Of a DNA stretch of 64,000 nucleotides, positions 10,293 through 22,665 are shown one piece after another. Origin of the DNA: Lentinus brumalis (lineage: Eukaryota > Basidiomycota > Agaricomycetes > Polyporales > Polyporaceae); assembly GCA_001792895.1 (NCBI GenBank), contig MARA01000002.1, forward strand, positions 2,232,001 through 2,296,000, written 5' to 3'. The notes beneath the pieces were generated by a model that saw only the letters and a list, made by a program, of their open reading frames with translations, did no database searches and had not been told where the DNA came from. The position numbers were made by a program, and so were the translations under genes. Position 1 is the stretch's first letter; each line of letters starts with the position of its first letter.

Positions 10293-12402
10293 ATGAACAT
10301 GAACGCCACAACGGCGAAGGCGAAGCTTGTATCGTACGCTCTCCCAGGAATGCCCATACTGCTTTCTCACTCACCATTACTGAAGCAGTAATGAGGGCCA
10401 AAGACAGGACGCGCATGGCGCATTGAACGCGCTCCGTACAGTCAACGCACCGGTCATCTCAGAGAGCGACTTCGCAAGATTGTACAAGGGTGAACTCGCG
10501 GAGATTATCGACCTGTTGGCACATAGTGTGGTTGGTCGAAGCGCAACGAATTCCGCAAGAGTGAAGATCCAATTGTGAGTGGTGCCTACGCTCGTAGGGC
10601 AGGCAAGTGCTGACGAAGATCAACATCCAGGAAGCGGGACTCGTCGACCCACACAACACCGCTTTCTCATCAAGATACGGACCCTCTGTATAGCGCTGCG
10701 ACACGAGCCGACTCGCAGCTGAAGAATGCCCGTATTCTGGTTGAAAATGAGAAGAAGACTCGAACAGACTATTCGCACAAAGTGCGCGACCTTGGTAGGA
10801 GGATAACCGTTCCCATGATCGTGAGACACGGCTGAGCTAGATGCATAGAACACGAACAGTACGAACTTCGGGAGTCCCTGCAAGACAAGAGGCTGACATC
10901 CTTGCTGCTCGCCATTCTGGAACGGAAGGAGAAGATACGTCAAGAACGCTTCGCAGAGGTGGCCCAATTACTGGAAAATCTGCGGTATGTCGCACGTGAA
11001 TACTCGTGCCAACATATCATCAACATGTTCCACAGACAGAAGTCAAAGACGACCAACAAAGCAGTGCGTCATATTAACCACGGCGCTCCTTGCACTCAAT
11101 CGGTAGACAAGCGACTGACTACCGAGTTTTCCTGTAGATCAGGTCTGAGCCACCCGAATTGAAGGCTACATTGCGGCCAGTGCGCACGGACTTCACGCAG
11201 GATGTCCTGTCCGTAAGTAGCAGTAAGATTATACACTGACTTATAGAACTCATCTCCGGAGCAGGCTTTGCAAGCGCACAGCTTGCGCGTTGGCCGCCTC
11301 TCTGCGCAGGCCAATGTGAACGGGCAATGTTCTCCTTCGCGTGTGGAGGAGGCCGAGCAGCGTCTGCTACAGGCTGTGACCCGGCCAAAGGGGTCAGATG
11401 TCAACGACACAGACGTGTCCTCGACTTAGTATGCCGCCTTCAGTCAGTACTGTCTCGCCATTGACGCCATTCTACAGCCAGCAACTGCTTGCTTCTGCTC
11501 GCAACCAAGCCCTACACCGTGTCCGGTACCGATCACCTATCCCAGCAGACCGGGAGATTGAAGACATCGGAGAAGTCGCTCAGCGCATTGTGAGTTCCAA
11601 CGGTCGTTCCCCCATCATGCTGTTGACCGAGCGACGACACGTGCAGAGTGACAAGGAAGAAGAACTACAGCGTCTCGCTGACCAGCAAGCCGCACTGACT
11701 CTCGCCTGTGCCCAAGCCTTGCAAGTAGTATGCACAGCACCTCTGGTGATCTCTTGCAACCCCATCATTCATAGCGATTCGACCAGATATCTCACTTTAC
11801 GAAAGAGGCGACGCCAGCCCTCCGTGCTACCTTGCAAGATGAAGCGGACGCTGCACAACGACATGTCGACACCTTACGACTCTCCGTTGTGAACCGCCCT
11901 CGATCGTCCGCCGGACGTCCGCCGGGCGAAAGCCTTGGCGGAGGACAGGTATGCCCCACCTGAGAATGACGTCTGTCTATTCCACTGACGTCGCTGGTAG
12001 ACCTCGTCGGCAACCATCTCCACTCTTGGACGAACAGTCATGCGAGGTGTGTGTCTTTGCTGGCACCGGATGCATCGATAATTGGATGAATGTCTTCCAG
12101 CTCAAGCAACCGAGGCTTTCGTGAGAGATGTTGATAGGCTTGTATCGTCCGATCCCGCCAAGCTTGACGAGCATGCGTCCCTGATAGGTAATGTGTGCTG
12201 TTCGTACTTGCTCCGGTTAATAAGTCTAACCTCCTCCCCCTCTCCCTCAGAATCTCATGACACTGAGGAGGCCGAAGTTTCAGGCCGGATCACGAAATTG
12301 CTCGACCGGAAGGCTAAGAAAGCTGCGGTTGGACACACCCTGGTACAGGACATTGAGCGGCTGGTTGCTGAGACGGCATCCATCGCGGGAGGGCACGTCT
12401 GA
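10293..12402 (+). CDS. Uncharacterised coiled-coil protein, 12 short exons
   Basis: Exons by inspection: 10293-10328, 10408-10574, 10631-10794, 10849-10984, 11036-11063, 11138-11212, 11247-11428, 11478-11724, 11775-11948, 12001-12046, 12101-12187 and 12251-12402. They sum to 498 codons (497 aa), and phases agree at every junction, which strongly supports one gene. Exon 1 is the least certain. The protein is mostly charged alpha-helix: a globular-looking N-terminal block (ESDFARLYKGELAEIIDLL), a long coiled coil (SQLKNARILVENEKKTR to QLLENLRQ), a hydrophilic linker, and more helices to the C-terminus (HTLVQDIERLVAETASIAG). Layout and size would fit a spindle or augmin-type subunit, but I cannot identify the family and assign no function. 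Confidence 0.75.
10375..10393. repeat. Short perfect inverted repeat
   Basis: Eight-base arms CATTACTG and CAGTAATG flank AAG. It falls inside the proposed first intron of the coiled-coil gene. It could be chance or a small hairpin. Confidence 0.6.
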
Positions 12403-12711
12403 GCGTGCAATGAGTGTATATGGATGTTGGCGCTGTATGCGTCAGTATACCCTGTGGTATGCGCAACGCACAACGCGAGGCCTCTGTGGTTAGTGCAAAT
12501 GGCGGCGCGGCAATATCCGAGACACAACGCCACACGAGTTCGTCAACTTTCAAGATCGGTTGCACCGGGAGCACTTCCGGCCGTATACAATATTGTTCGT
12601 ATGTAGGCTGCGTTCGATATACAATGTGGTCGCATCAATCAAGAACAAATACACAACACTAGATCACAGCATGATATATAGGTATATGCAGCAAGAAATT
12701 AGCGAAGCTGT
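12403..12711. other. Convergent 3' region
   Basis: These 309 bases lie between the ends of two converging genes and probably contain both 3' untranslated regions. No further feature was seen. Confidence 0.6.
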
Positions 12712-15700
12712 CTACTCCGACTCGTCGACGATCGAGCCTTCAGCATCCTCGTCCCCACTCATGATTTCATCCTCCTGGACGGACTCGCTCGCAGCACGTG
12801 GTGGGAGAGGCGATACGACAGTCGCCGCTACCGCTGCGGGCTTATCCCGAGCTGGAGGAGTTTGGGAAGCGACAGATGTGGGACCCTCCGGCGGGGCGGA
12901 ACCGACGCTTTCTGTCCGAGGTGCACCTTCTCCGAGAGCGCGTGTGTCTTCAGAGACAGCGTGCGAGTCTTCCGCAATGGCAGGGTCCGGAGTTGCGATA
13001 TCCCGTTCAGCAACGGGGTCCGAGTCCGCCGACGTAGTGGCAGCGCGAGATGCCTGCTCGACCGGAGGTGGGGTCTCTACCTCCACACTGGAAGGCGATT
13101 GCACGGATATGTCCATCTGAGGAGAGGGGGAGGATCGAACAGGCGGCGCCTCCACATCAGGGAGCTGTTCGCCGTGGTCGAGCGTGTTGATAGGTGGAGA
13201 TGGCAAGGTTGAAGGCGCCGACGGTGGCACGTCAGCTTGTGTTGGTGTAAGTCCACGAGGCGGCGTAATGGAGGCGGCTTCGGCTGCTACGTCTGGCGGG
13301 AGGTCCGCAGCCTCCGTCGTGCCCGAGAGGGAGAGGGCACGGCGACGTCCATGATGGTGTCCGTGGCTGGGGCAGCATCCACACCCAGGCTCGTATCGCG
13401 ATCGGCTGTGTCCATAGTTGCGGTGGTACCTGACCCCGGATCATCCACCACGTCCGCACCAGACGCCTTCTGCTCGACGATGACCGGCTGGGGCGCCTCG
13501 TCCATCTCTTCCTCACTCTCTACATCCTCTTGGACCTCCCGGACGGGCTCAATCGCCTTTCCTCTACCCCTTCCCCTCCCCCTGCCTCGCCCTCTCCCGC
13601 GACCTCTACCTCTCCCGGACGCAGCTCTTGCCCTCACCGGCACCCCCCGTCCCGCCTCCGCCCTGTCGTCCTCCTCGACAGACGCAGGCCCAGAAGCGAA
13701 CACCCCATCAAGCACCGCAGCAGGCTCCGCGCTCTCGCTTGCCCTGCGGCTACCAGGGTCCACCGACGGTCGCCGTTCCTGCTCCTGCGCAGCCTGGTCC
13801 GCGAGCACGTCCAGCGCGCTCCGGATACGCGTCACCGGAGGGACAAGCGGGCGGGGAGTCTCGGCCTCGGACTCAGGCTCGGGCGGCGGCGGCGAGGGCG
13901 TTCGTACGGGGGCGCGCTGAGCTTGGGCTTTTCCTCTACCCCGCCCGCGACCTCTCGGCTTCGGCTTCTCCGCTGGCTGTGCTGTAGTACCCGCAGCCGT
14001 CTTCGTGCGCCGATTGGACTTGGCTATTATCGTGGTTCCGCTACCGCTGGGACTAGGGCCAATGGCAGCTAGCGAAGGGGCGAGTCCATTGGAGGAGGCA
14101 GCAACTCGCCGTCGCTTTGGGACAGGACTGTCGGGTGCAGGACCTGTAGCGCGCCGTCGCGTCCCTCGTCTTCTTGCTGGCACCTCCTCCTCAGTCTCAT
14201 TTCCATCCGCGCCCTCATCGTCCTGTTCGACCATCGCGCTTTGGTCTGCAGCCTCGATTTGCACGGTGTCGCCATCGTAGTCCTCGTCTTCTATGAGCGT
14301 CCGCGCGGCGCTCACCAGCGAGTCCATCGGTGTCGACGGACCATCACGCGAGGCATTCTGCCCACGCGCAGGCGTCCTCGTCTGGCTCTGCGGTGCCTGT
14401 CCCGTCGTCGCTCCCGTGCTCCCGTGTCCCGACGGGGTACCTGGGGCAACCGCCCACTGCATCGGCACCATGATCGGCATCGGAGCCTGTCCCCCGCCGG
14501 GGTGGTTAAAGTACACGAAACCTGGGTGAGGCATCGCGTGCGGATGCCCGCCTTGCTGCGCTGCGGCAGAGGCCGGGAAGGGTCCCATGGAGGGGTGCAG
14601 GTGGGTCGGTAGGTGTTGGCCACGCGAGAGGGGAACGCCTGGGGCTGAGAACGGGTTCAGATTGGGCGCGAGCTTGCGCGGAGACGGGCCCGCAGCCCGC
14701 GACTGAGATGAGCCCGTAGCCACAGCGAGGGGGATCGCTGGACTCGACGAGCCCTCATCGCGATCTTGAGGTGAGTGGGCAACGGTGGCAGCTTCTGGTT
14801 GAGTCTGAGCGTCGGTGGAAGGCTGATTCTGGCGGAGGATCTGTTCTGCTTCCGCGCGCTGCTTGCCGTTCTCTAGGAGGGCCTCCGCCTCAAGGTCGAA
14901 CTTTTGGCGTTCCTTGACGAAGCCAGAGACGACACCAGCGCGCACGCGCCCAAGCTTTCTCGCAGCGACCAAGATGCATTCCGCACGCGCGTCTGTCAGT
15001 AAGGGCAGAGGATCTCCACGATGTCGGGAGTGCCTATCTTTGACTTTGTCGCGGTCCTTGTCCTTGTCGCGATCTCGGCGGTGGGGTCTCTCATTCTTCG
15101 GCTTGAGTGGACGGAGAGAATGATTTGTGCCGGTTGCTCGGGAGACGGCGACGTCGGAAGCAGCAGGACCGGGAGGACCTAAGCTCAACTGGTCTTGGAT
15201 ATCGCGCTGAGTCTCGAGTACACCATCATCGGCGGTGGCGCGAGCCTTGCCCTTGTCCGTGCGTCCATTGGTCGAGGGCTCGGCGAAAAGGACATCTACA
15301 GGGGCGGCGGCACGGTCCTTCACTTTGGGCTTCTTACCGAAGCTCGCGAGCCGCTCTGACACCCTCCCCGACAGGGCTTCCAAGCGCCATAGCTCGGAGT
15401 CTGAGAAGACAGTAGCCTGCATTGCGAGTAGCGGCCTTATTCGGGCGAGCTCGTTCTCCAAAGCGGATAATCGAGTTTGAGTGTCGGAAAGCTAGCGGAG
15501 AAATATACTTTCATATAAGAACGATGTCCGGGATATGAAGAATCTCTCACGAACTCTGCGACGGGAAGCTTTGAGATCGTCCTCAAGTCGTCCGATATAG
15601 CGTTGCGTTTCCTGAGCATACATATATACACATGCGATGTGACATTCGAGGAGTGTGTACGTGACATACCTGCTCTTTGACGACGGGTTCCTGAGCGACC

Positions 15701-16245
15701 CGCGCCTTGAAGAGGAGAGCATCTGCGCTCCTGCTCCAGCACTCGCGCTCTGCATCCCAACGGGCGCGGTCCTCGGACCGCTCTGAGAGGAGCATGTTTC
15801 TCTGGAAAGTGAGATCTGCGATTGTTTCTGCCTGGGAGGCGAGCTGGGCTGGAGACGGATGGAGGAGCAGGTGCGAGGTCAGGCGCAGCACCTCCAATAT
15901 CAACTTCAGGACATATACACCCCGCAATCGTTGGCTGTGCGTACCATAGCGGCGAGCTCAGACTCCCTCTGGTTCGCAGGGTCTGTGGCGAGGGTGTACT
16001 GCTGCACACGAGCACGCATTGCTTCAAGCTCCGAGTAATCCAGCGGCTCCGGAGAGGGTATGCGGGGCGGCGGCACGGTGTGCCCGCGAGCAGCCCACTG
16101 TCGACACCGTTTGCGGTCGGTGGGAATGTGTGTGCGGCGAGGGTGGAGGGTCCAGGGTCTGGGGGCAGGGTGAGCGGGGCGGGGAGGGGGAGAGGGTGTG
16201 GAGGATGTCGTCGAGGGCGAGCGCGGGGCCATCCTGAGTGGCCAT
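12712..16245 (-). CDS. RG/AT-hook-rich nuclear-type coiled-coil protein (one-base frameshift)
   Basis: Proposed exons: complement of 16245-16108, 16046-15945, 15891-15670, 15611-15555, then 15491 to 12712. The N-terminal quarter is coiled coil (LDYSELEAMRARVQQYTLA, ETQRYIGRLEDDLKASRRR, LSALENELARIRPLLAMQ). The middle is low complexity: a charged KDKDRDKVKDRHSRHR stretch, Pro/Gly segments, acidic patches, and two basic Arg-Gly repeat runs that resemble AT-hooks or RGG boxes (KPRGRGRGRGK and a longer RG run near 13580). The C-terminus is acidic (MSGDEDAEGSIVDESE). The large frame stops at 13287, but one extra base in a C run near 13329-13337 joins it to the frame that ends at 12712. The first splice (16107-16047) has weak signals. 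A chromatin or RNA role is only a guess. Confidence 0.6.
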
Positions 16246-16452
16246 GGGCGAGGGCGCCGCTGGGACTGTGGTGGCCGGAGACAAGTTACAACTGGGCGAG
16301 CACACCGCGCGGCCAAACAACGCACAAACAACGCCGACGCGCTGTGGCCACACGTGACGGGAGTTCTGGGATGCACGTGGCGTGTCCGAGTGAGTCGGAG
16401 GGAGTGCGCGACGGGCAACGGCTTCGTTCAGTCAGTGTCGCACCGTACGTCG

Positions 16453-18113
16453 ATGAGCCCGTTCGCGCTGTCGCACCTGCTCCCAGACATGCCGCCGTCC
16501 TCGGCCTTCCAGTGGTTCCTCCTCGTCTGTCCCGCCGTCGTCATCCTCGCCTACTTCTTCACCGTCTTCCCCCACACCCCGGACTCCCTCTACATCCACC
16601 CGTCCCTCGCCACCCTCCCCAAGTCTGCCCCTAGCTGGTCGCTCTATCCAGACAACTACTACCCCGGTGGCGCGTACGCCAAGTTCCCCAACGGAGCCGT
16701 AAGTCGCACCTTCTTTGCCCGTATCGCGTTCATTTCCCAACCCTCTCTCCACAAGGTCCGATATTGGCTCATCGGCCCCGAGCACGGAAAGCGGGTACGC
16801 TCGCTTCATAACCGCATTGGATCTGCCATAGACCCTCCTTGACAGGTCGTCCTCATCCATGGCCTTTCCGTGCCCGCGATCATCTGGAGAGACGTCGCGC
16901 CACAGCTCGCGGCCAGGGGCTATCGTGTCCTCCTCTATGGTGAGTGGCCAGATCATAGCGCTCTTCGTGCGACTTAAGACCGCATGCAGACTTGTACGGT
17001 CGCGGTTACTCCGACGCGCCTCATACCACATATGATGTCAATCTCTATACCACCCAACTCGCCCTGCTGCTCCAGTACGTCGGCTGGAGTAAGGCGGACA
17101 TCGTGGGCGTGTCCATGGTGCGTTTCCCAAAGTACGCTCGTCCTCGACATCGCTCACACGACAGATTGCGCAGGGAGGCGGGATTGCAGCCGCATTCGTT
17201 GCGCAGTTTCCGCACCTTGTCACTGACAAGGTAGTCCTCATCGCAAGTGCTGGGCTGATGGAGGTGCGCACCCTAGATCTGTTGTGCTAGAACGGTAGGC
17301 TAACAGGGCTGTAGTCGTCCGATATGTCTCGCACGACCAAGTTCCTCTCCTCCCCGCTGATGCAAGTGGTCGCTTCAAGCTACCCGTTCCGCGTAAGTAC
17401 CGTCCTTCGCCGGGTTCCCGCTCTGTACTCTGGTGCACTGCCAACCCACTGTCTCCTCGTCACGCGTCTCTGTCTGTCTGTGTGCTTTGCACCTCATATT
17501 TCTCGGTGCCCGCTACTTGATCAGACTGTATACATGTCGTGACTTGATCAGGCATATTTGTACATGAACCTGCGGCCCCTCTATTTGCCGCCCTCGTCAC
17601 CCCCCACTTGTTGTTGACGTCTTCTTGACAGTTATATCTCCAATATCTCGCCGACCAGAAGGCGTCCGATGACCCTATCAGCGAGGTGAGCGAACCCTTC
17701 TCCGGCCCTCTCTGTGCTCCTGCTGACTCCCACACCACAGCTTGTACGCATACAGTCTGCATACCTCCCAGGGTACAACGCCGCGCTGGCGTCCTCAATC
17801 CGCGATGGCCCGCTCCGCAGCCTCGCACCGCAATTCGCCGCGCTCGGGCGGCATTCACGCAAGACCGGAGGCAAGGTCCTCGTCATCTGGGTCAGTCCCC
17901 GCACACACACTCCTCGCCCCGGGCTTGTCGCTGATGCGCGAACGCAACCTGCAGGGAACGGCGGACAAGGTCGTGCCATACCGCTATGCCTCGCGCGTGC
18001 AGACGCTCATCCCGCACTCCGAGCTCGTCACCATCGACGGAGGGCCTCACGATATCACGATCACGCACGGTGACGAGGTCTCGCGTGCCCTCCTCGAGTT
18101 CCTTGGGCGGTGA
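16453..18113 (+). CDS. Alpha/beta-hydrolase, membrane-anchored
   Basis: Nine exons (16453-16698, 16756-16794, 16846-16939, 16990-17117, 17174-17263, 17315-17392, 17632-17685, 17741-17890, 17955-18113) sum to 346 codons. A hydrophobic segment at about residues 19-37 (FQWFLLVCPAVVILAYFF) looks like a signal anchor. The catalytic core follows the family order: oxyanion strand VVLIHGLSVPA, nucleophile elbow GVSMGG (Ser is the likely nucleophile), the acid strand VLVIWGTADKVVP with Asp, and the C-terminal His in GGPHDITITH. The family includes esterases, epoxide hydrolases and lipases; the substrate cannot be told. Most introns are about 50 nt, but the one at 17393-17631 is 239 nt. The gene converges with the peptidase gene. 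Confidence 0.88.
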
Positions 18114-18916
18114 CGGTGGCCACGCCCACCCTTCCGTGCACACATCACTTGCATCTGCATCGGCATTTACGTCCTGCACCCACACACACACCGCCTCGCG
18201 CTAAGTTATTTCATCCATGCAACGCCACGCTTACGTTCAAGTTCGTCCCATGTTCTTTCACCCCACACACAGCTGATCCTTCCGCGCGTGTTGCATGTTG
18301 CATGTTCCATCATCATTGTTGTTTATCCTCGCAACACCTTGTATCGCTCTCCGCCATCGTACCAGTAGCATTCCGCACTTCTTCACCCGTTGCACGCCCA
18401 GATGCCTCGCCCACAGGACATAATCCTATCTGCGCATCCCTCCTAACGCTCCGTAGGCCGCATCCGTTCCAGTATATTGCACCCCGAGCGCGCCATGCCT
18501 CAGCGTACATATGTACTATGTACGCCCGCGATCCCCGTGTCGCAGCACTCGCGCCCGGCCGGCGTCCACCTATATTTGCGCGCATTCGTAACGTACATAC
18601 ACCAACATACCTCCCACGAACTTCCAGACTGCACTAAAAGTAGACCTTAGACTAATCGTGTCTCGTGTTGTAGAGTTTAGATCCCCTTATATTCCGCTCG
18701 AGCCTCGGACGCGATCGTAGCTCCGAGCCATTGAATATCAGATACGAATAGAAACAATTCAGCTGCACTCCCATCTTCGCATCGCCTGCAGTATACGCTC
18801 AATTTGGCTCAATTGACCAGGTTTTGGCAACAGACTACGACTGCACGCCGAGGTATACTGAACGCCGCCACAGTCCCACCTGGCCATCCTCCTGACCTCG
18901 AATCGGTGCAACGCAA
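18114..18916. other. Convergent 3' region, hydrolase and sedolisin genes
   Basis: About 800 bases lie between two stop codons that face each other. The sequence is C-rich and low in coding signal, with CA-rich tracts near 18180. Apart from 3' untranslated regions nothing was recognised. Confidence 0.55.
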
Positions 18917-21423
18917 CTAGAGGCCAACGATGTCCAGCAAGTCGAGCGTGACGATGTCCTTGAGCTTCCCAAAGTTGGGCGTGCCCACGCCGGTGACGGG
19001 GTCCCAGCCCTTGGTCGCATTGAACCCGGGCGTGCCGCAGCCGGGGTTGTTGCCCGTCGTGATGTCGTTGAACGCGGTGGGGCTCGCGGCGTGGATCGCG
19101 TACACGAGCGGGTTGAGGAAGCCGAGCGGGGGCTTGCCCTTCGAGAGGCGCGCCGAGTTGAGCAGCGAGACGATGCCCGCGAACGTCGGCGACGCGGCGG
19201 ACGTGCCGCCGATGGAGATGGCCTCGCCGCTGAGGAAAATCTTGAAAAGGTCGGCTTGCGCGGCGACGTCAGGGATGGCCTGTGCGTTGCAGAGGATGAC
19301 GGATGCCCATGAGACATAAGCAGAGCGATATGGCAGTCAGGGATGAGCGGGCTGAGAGACACAATCAGAACATGTCGATGGACGTACACGTCCGTTGGGG
19401 TTGAACAGGCCCTCATATGTTCCCTTGGGGAGCGTCTTCAGGAACTTGGTGACAGCGGCCTCCTGGTATGCCGGGCGCGGGAACTGTCGAAGGATCGCAA
19501 TATGAAAGACGCAATCAGCGCTGCGTGTGATGGAGAAGAACGAGGTACGTACGACGTCGGAGAAGCCTCCTCCAGAGAAGAACACTGCGGTCTCAGGAAC
19601 GTGGATGGTTCCGCCGACAGCGGTGACGCTGTAGTATGTCAATGACGAACGCCCATCCGTCAGCGGACGAGAAACAGCGGCAGGTTGGTGGGACTCACAA
19701 GGGACAGGCAGGCGGGAACAGGGGAATGAAGCGCGTCGCGTTGCGTCCATCGTTCGTGAAGCACTCCTGGAGCGCCGGATCCTCCTCACCGTCGCCAACA
19801 CCACCATCGCCCGACGAGAATGTCAGAGACACGCCACGGGCACCTGCGGGGGCGTGAGCGCAGGATCAAGGCGTCACTCGCGAGTTCTACGCACCGAGCT
19901 GCGCGAAACCATTGCAAGCGCGCTTTGCAAAGCTGACGGGTACTATGCACACAGGTGAGCTGCATACTCCGCACCAGATACCACAAGAGACGTACCGGTC
20001 TGCTCGTCGTCCGCGTAACTGGTGGAGATAGTCTGCGGAGGGTTGGGGTGCGAAAGGATGAAGTCAAGCCACTACACAGTCATGAATGTGAGCTGATGTT
20101 GTGATGTAATTCTCGGCGGCATTACATCGAGGTATGGCTCATTGGTGTTTGTGGGCGTCCCGATGTCAGGCTTGAATGGCGGGCGGCCGCCAGTCGAGAA
20201 GAACGTCGCGGGTGTCGGGAACGTGAGACCGAATGCGAACTGAACGTCTGTTGGGGTGGAGTTCACGTCAAGAGCAACGCGACAGGCACGCTTCCTTCAA
20301 CAACACGCACCCAGGTTGGCCTCTGCACCGGCCTCGCTCAGGGTCTGGTTGTTGAGACCACCTAAAGCCCGACAATCCTCAGTTGAAGTAGTTGTTCGCC
20401 ACGGAAACAATGCATGGACGCATGGTATCCATCAACGGCGACGCCACGTACCGTTGATGAGAATGGTCTTGAACGTCGAGTTGAGCGCATCAGGGCGCTG
20501 ATCCGCAAAGAACGTCTGTAGGTCCTGAATGTTTGCAAATTGCTCGAGGTACCCAGTGATGCCAATCTGGTTCCCGTTCTTGGCCGAGGGCTTGAAACCG
20601 ACCGCGTTGTACAGCTGTTGGATGCACGTAATGGTGATGGTCTGGTTGCACGACGCGTCGACATGCCCGCCCGATGCAGAGGGAATGCTGATGGGGGAGC
20701 ATCAGCTGCAATCTTGGCCGACTTCTGCTCGTCCGAGTCGAAGCGGAAGGTCGTGCGGAGGCTCTTCAGGCGCGAGAACATGGTCGTGGGCTGAACGAGC
20801 TCGATGTGGCTGTCAAGGTGCTCTGGGACGCTGTAGGCTGTCGTACGGACGACAGCCTCACCACTGGCGTCGTGGGTCCAGACATGATATTCCTAGCGCG
20901 GGATGACGAGTCAGAACGCGTAGAAACGCGTGACATGTATACGTACGGTTTTGAGCATCTCCTCAGCCTGGCTGATTGGGACCTTCACGAGAACCCAGTC
21001 TCTGGCAGGAGAACGAGACAAGTTGTCCTCATAGATGCCATGAGAAGCAAGCCATTCATTCACGAGGTGGATGCTCTCGTCCTCAGGCGCGACGAGCGAC
21101 TCGACCTCTTCCTTGGAAAGGTGCTGGCCGTAGCGGTCATGGAACGGATCGCTGGGAAGCCGTCGTCAGAAGACCGAAGATCGTTCGGGTGCGGTGTGTA
21201 TGCACTCACCTGACTTCGTAGAGATGCTTCTCGAGTTCAGCAAAGTTCGGCTGGGAAGAGCGATGCGGAGCTCGATGATGTGGTCGGCGGGTGCCGGAGA
21301 GGCCTTGGTCCATCCACGCGGGGGCGGGATACTCTCCTTGACCTTATGGGCGCAGTCCTTTGCGGGAACGGCGGCTGCGACAGCGGCGAAGGCGAGGACG
21401 ACCCAAGGAGAGAGCGACCGCAT
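18917..21423 (-). CDS. Secreted tripeptidyl-peptidase, sedolisin family S53 (frameshifts)
   Basis: The N-terminus is a signal peptide (hydrophobic core [14 protein letters not shown]), followed by the S53 propeptide ([37 protein letters not shown] across the first splice). The catalytic domain shows the sedolisin residues: Glu and Asp in AEANLDVQFAFG, the oxyanion Asp in [10 protein letters not shown], and Ser in the [12 protein letters not shown] box near 19195-19210. The end has the calcium-site-like [19 protein letters not shown]. These enzymes are acid serine-carboxyl peptidases that cut tripeptides from N-termini outside the cell or in the vacuole. The gene has many short introns. Two breaks need one added base each: a GGG run at 21253-21255 (LP then QPNF) and a GGGGG run at 20693-20697 (before [16 protein letters not shown]). 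Everything else is intact, so an assembly error is likelier than a pseudogene. Confidence 0.85.
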
Positions 21424-22665
21424 TGCTGGTGGAGGGCCCGAGCGGATGTCGGGGCTGGGGGAACATGCACCCTGTCGCGTCGATTTATATAGCTGTCATC
21501 CGAGACATGCGCGGCTTTCGTCGAGAACTTCGGTGATGGAATCGCGCCAGCGACCCAACGGTCTGCGACCCAAATGTCGCCATGTCAATTCCTTGATGGC
21601 CTAACGGAGGCCGACTCTCTCACCGACGCCCTCCATGGGAATGGGCCCGGACTCAATGTGCTGTCTCACGTCCGCCCGCAGCCTCAAGTCCGCATGGATC
21701 TGCCAGGGGCCTCTCCAGCTTTCCCATCGCCCCGTTCCTGCCGTTCCTCGTCCAAGTTGTGGGGTTTGTCCTTCGTGAGCGGCTTCAATCGGCGCAAGTT
21801 GGCCCCACGGACGGTTATGAATAGTTCTGGCTGGTCATGCGGCCGGTGGTGATAAGCAGGCGGAGAGCCCGAAGGCGGGGCAAGTTGCAAAATGGCCGTT
21901 GAGATGCATTGACCCTGGTGGCGTATCACGAACAACGACACCCATAAGTGGCATCACAGCCGCTGAGAAACCGGACGTAAGTGCATTATAAACCCGTAAG
22001 CCCGTCGCGCCCTCTGTCCTCGAACGGCGCATCCCAACAGCGTCCAACCATACGCTCGTCCGACGTCGACCCGAGCGCACGAAGGCTCGCTCTGTCTTCA
22101 CGGGCATCGCCAAGCAAGGCCCAACCGCGGTGAAACGAGATCGGCGCTCTGCGGCACCGTGACCCGTATGGCCAGTCTGTGATGCGAATTGCGCAGGAGG
22201 TGAGTGCGATGATGTTGGAAACGTTCGCGAAGGCTGAGTACATATATCTGAAACTCAGGGCGGACGCACGCTCAGCGAGATGCCTACGGCTCCGCACGGC
22301 CTGTAGCGGGAGATGTGGGCAGGCTGAGATCAGCCCGAGGATGCGGCGACGCTGATCTGTGCTTTGGAGGTAGCGCGGTGCTGCGTGCATGTAGAGCAAC
22401 TCCAAGGTGGGCCACGGCTGGGTGAGGTCACCGGGCCGCCGGGAGCCGCGAACAGTTGATCCCGAATCTCGATGACATGCTGCACGAATCCGCCAGAATA
22501 TCATGATACCTGCTCTTCCTCGTCCTTGCCACCACCCACCACCGACCCGTCACCACCGCCGACCACGTCCCTATCCTAAGTCACCCAGACATCCCCAATC
22601 CTGCTCGCCTTGTATCCACCACCTTGTCTCACCACCAGAAAGCAAAGCACACGACTCATAACGCC
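21424..22665. other. Divergent promoter region of sedolisin and GRAM genes
   Basis: About 1.24 kb lie between two genes read away from each other. Minus-strand frames near 21986-22504 are open but have no motif or believable splicing. Presumably regulatory; I recognise no specific site. Confidence 0.5.

Noticed and set aside
10375..10393. Perfect 8-bp inverted repeat as a possible regulatory hairpin or operator
   Set aside because: Lies in a likely intron; arms of this length occur by chance and no second copy was seen.
13237..13920. Long plus-strand open frames (up to 227 codons) opposite the RG-rich gene
   Set aside because: They mirror a GC-rich, low-complexity coding region on the minus strand; no motif or splice structure of their own.
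15822..16634. Open plus-strand frame of 270 codons upstream of the hydrolase
   Set aside because: It overlaps the exons of the minus-strand coiled-coil gene and reads as Arg/Gly/Pro-rich filler; the hydrolase frame is different.
18110..18637. Plus-strand 175-codon frame after the hydrolase stop
   Set aside because: Pro/His/Thr-rich composition without motif, lying in a convergent 3' region.
21986..22504. Minus-strand 172-codon frame upstream of the GRAM gene
   Set aside because: No similarity to any family I know and no splice partners; expected by chance in GC-rich DNA.
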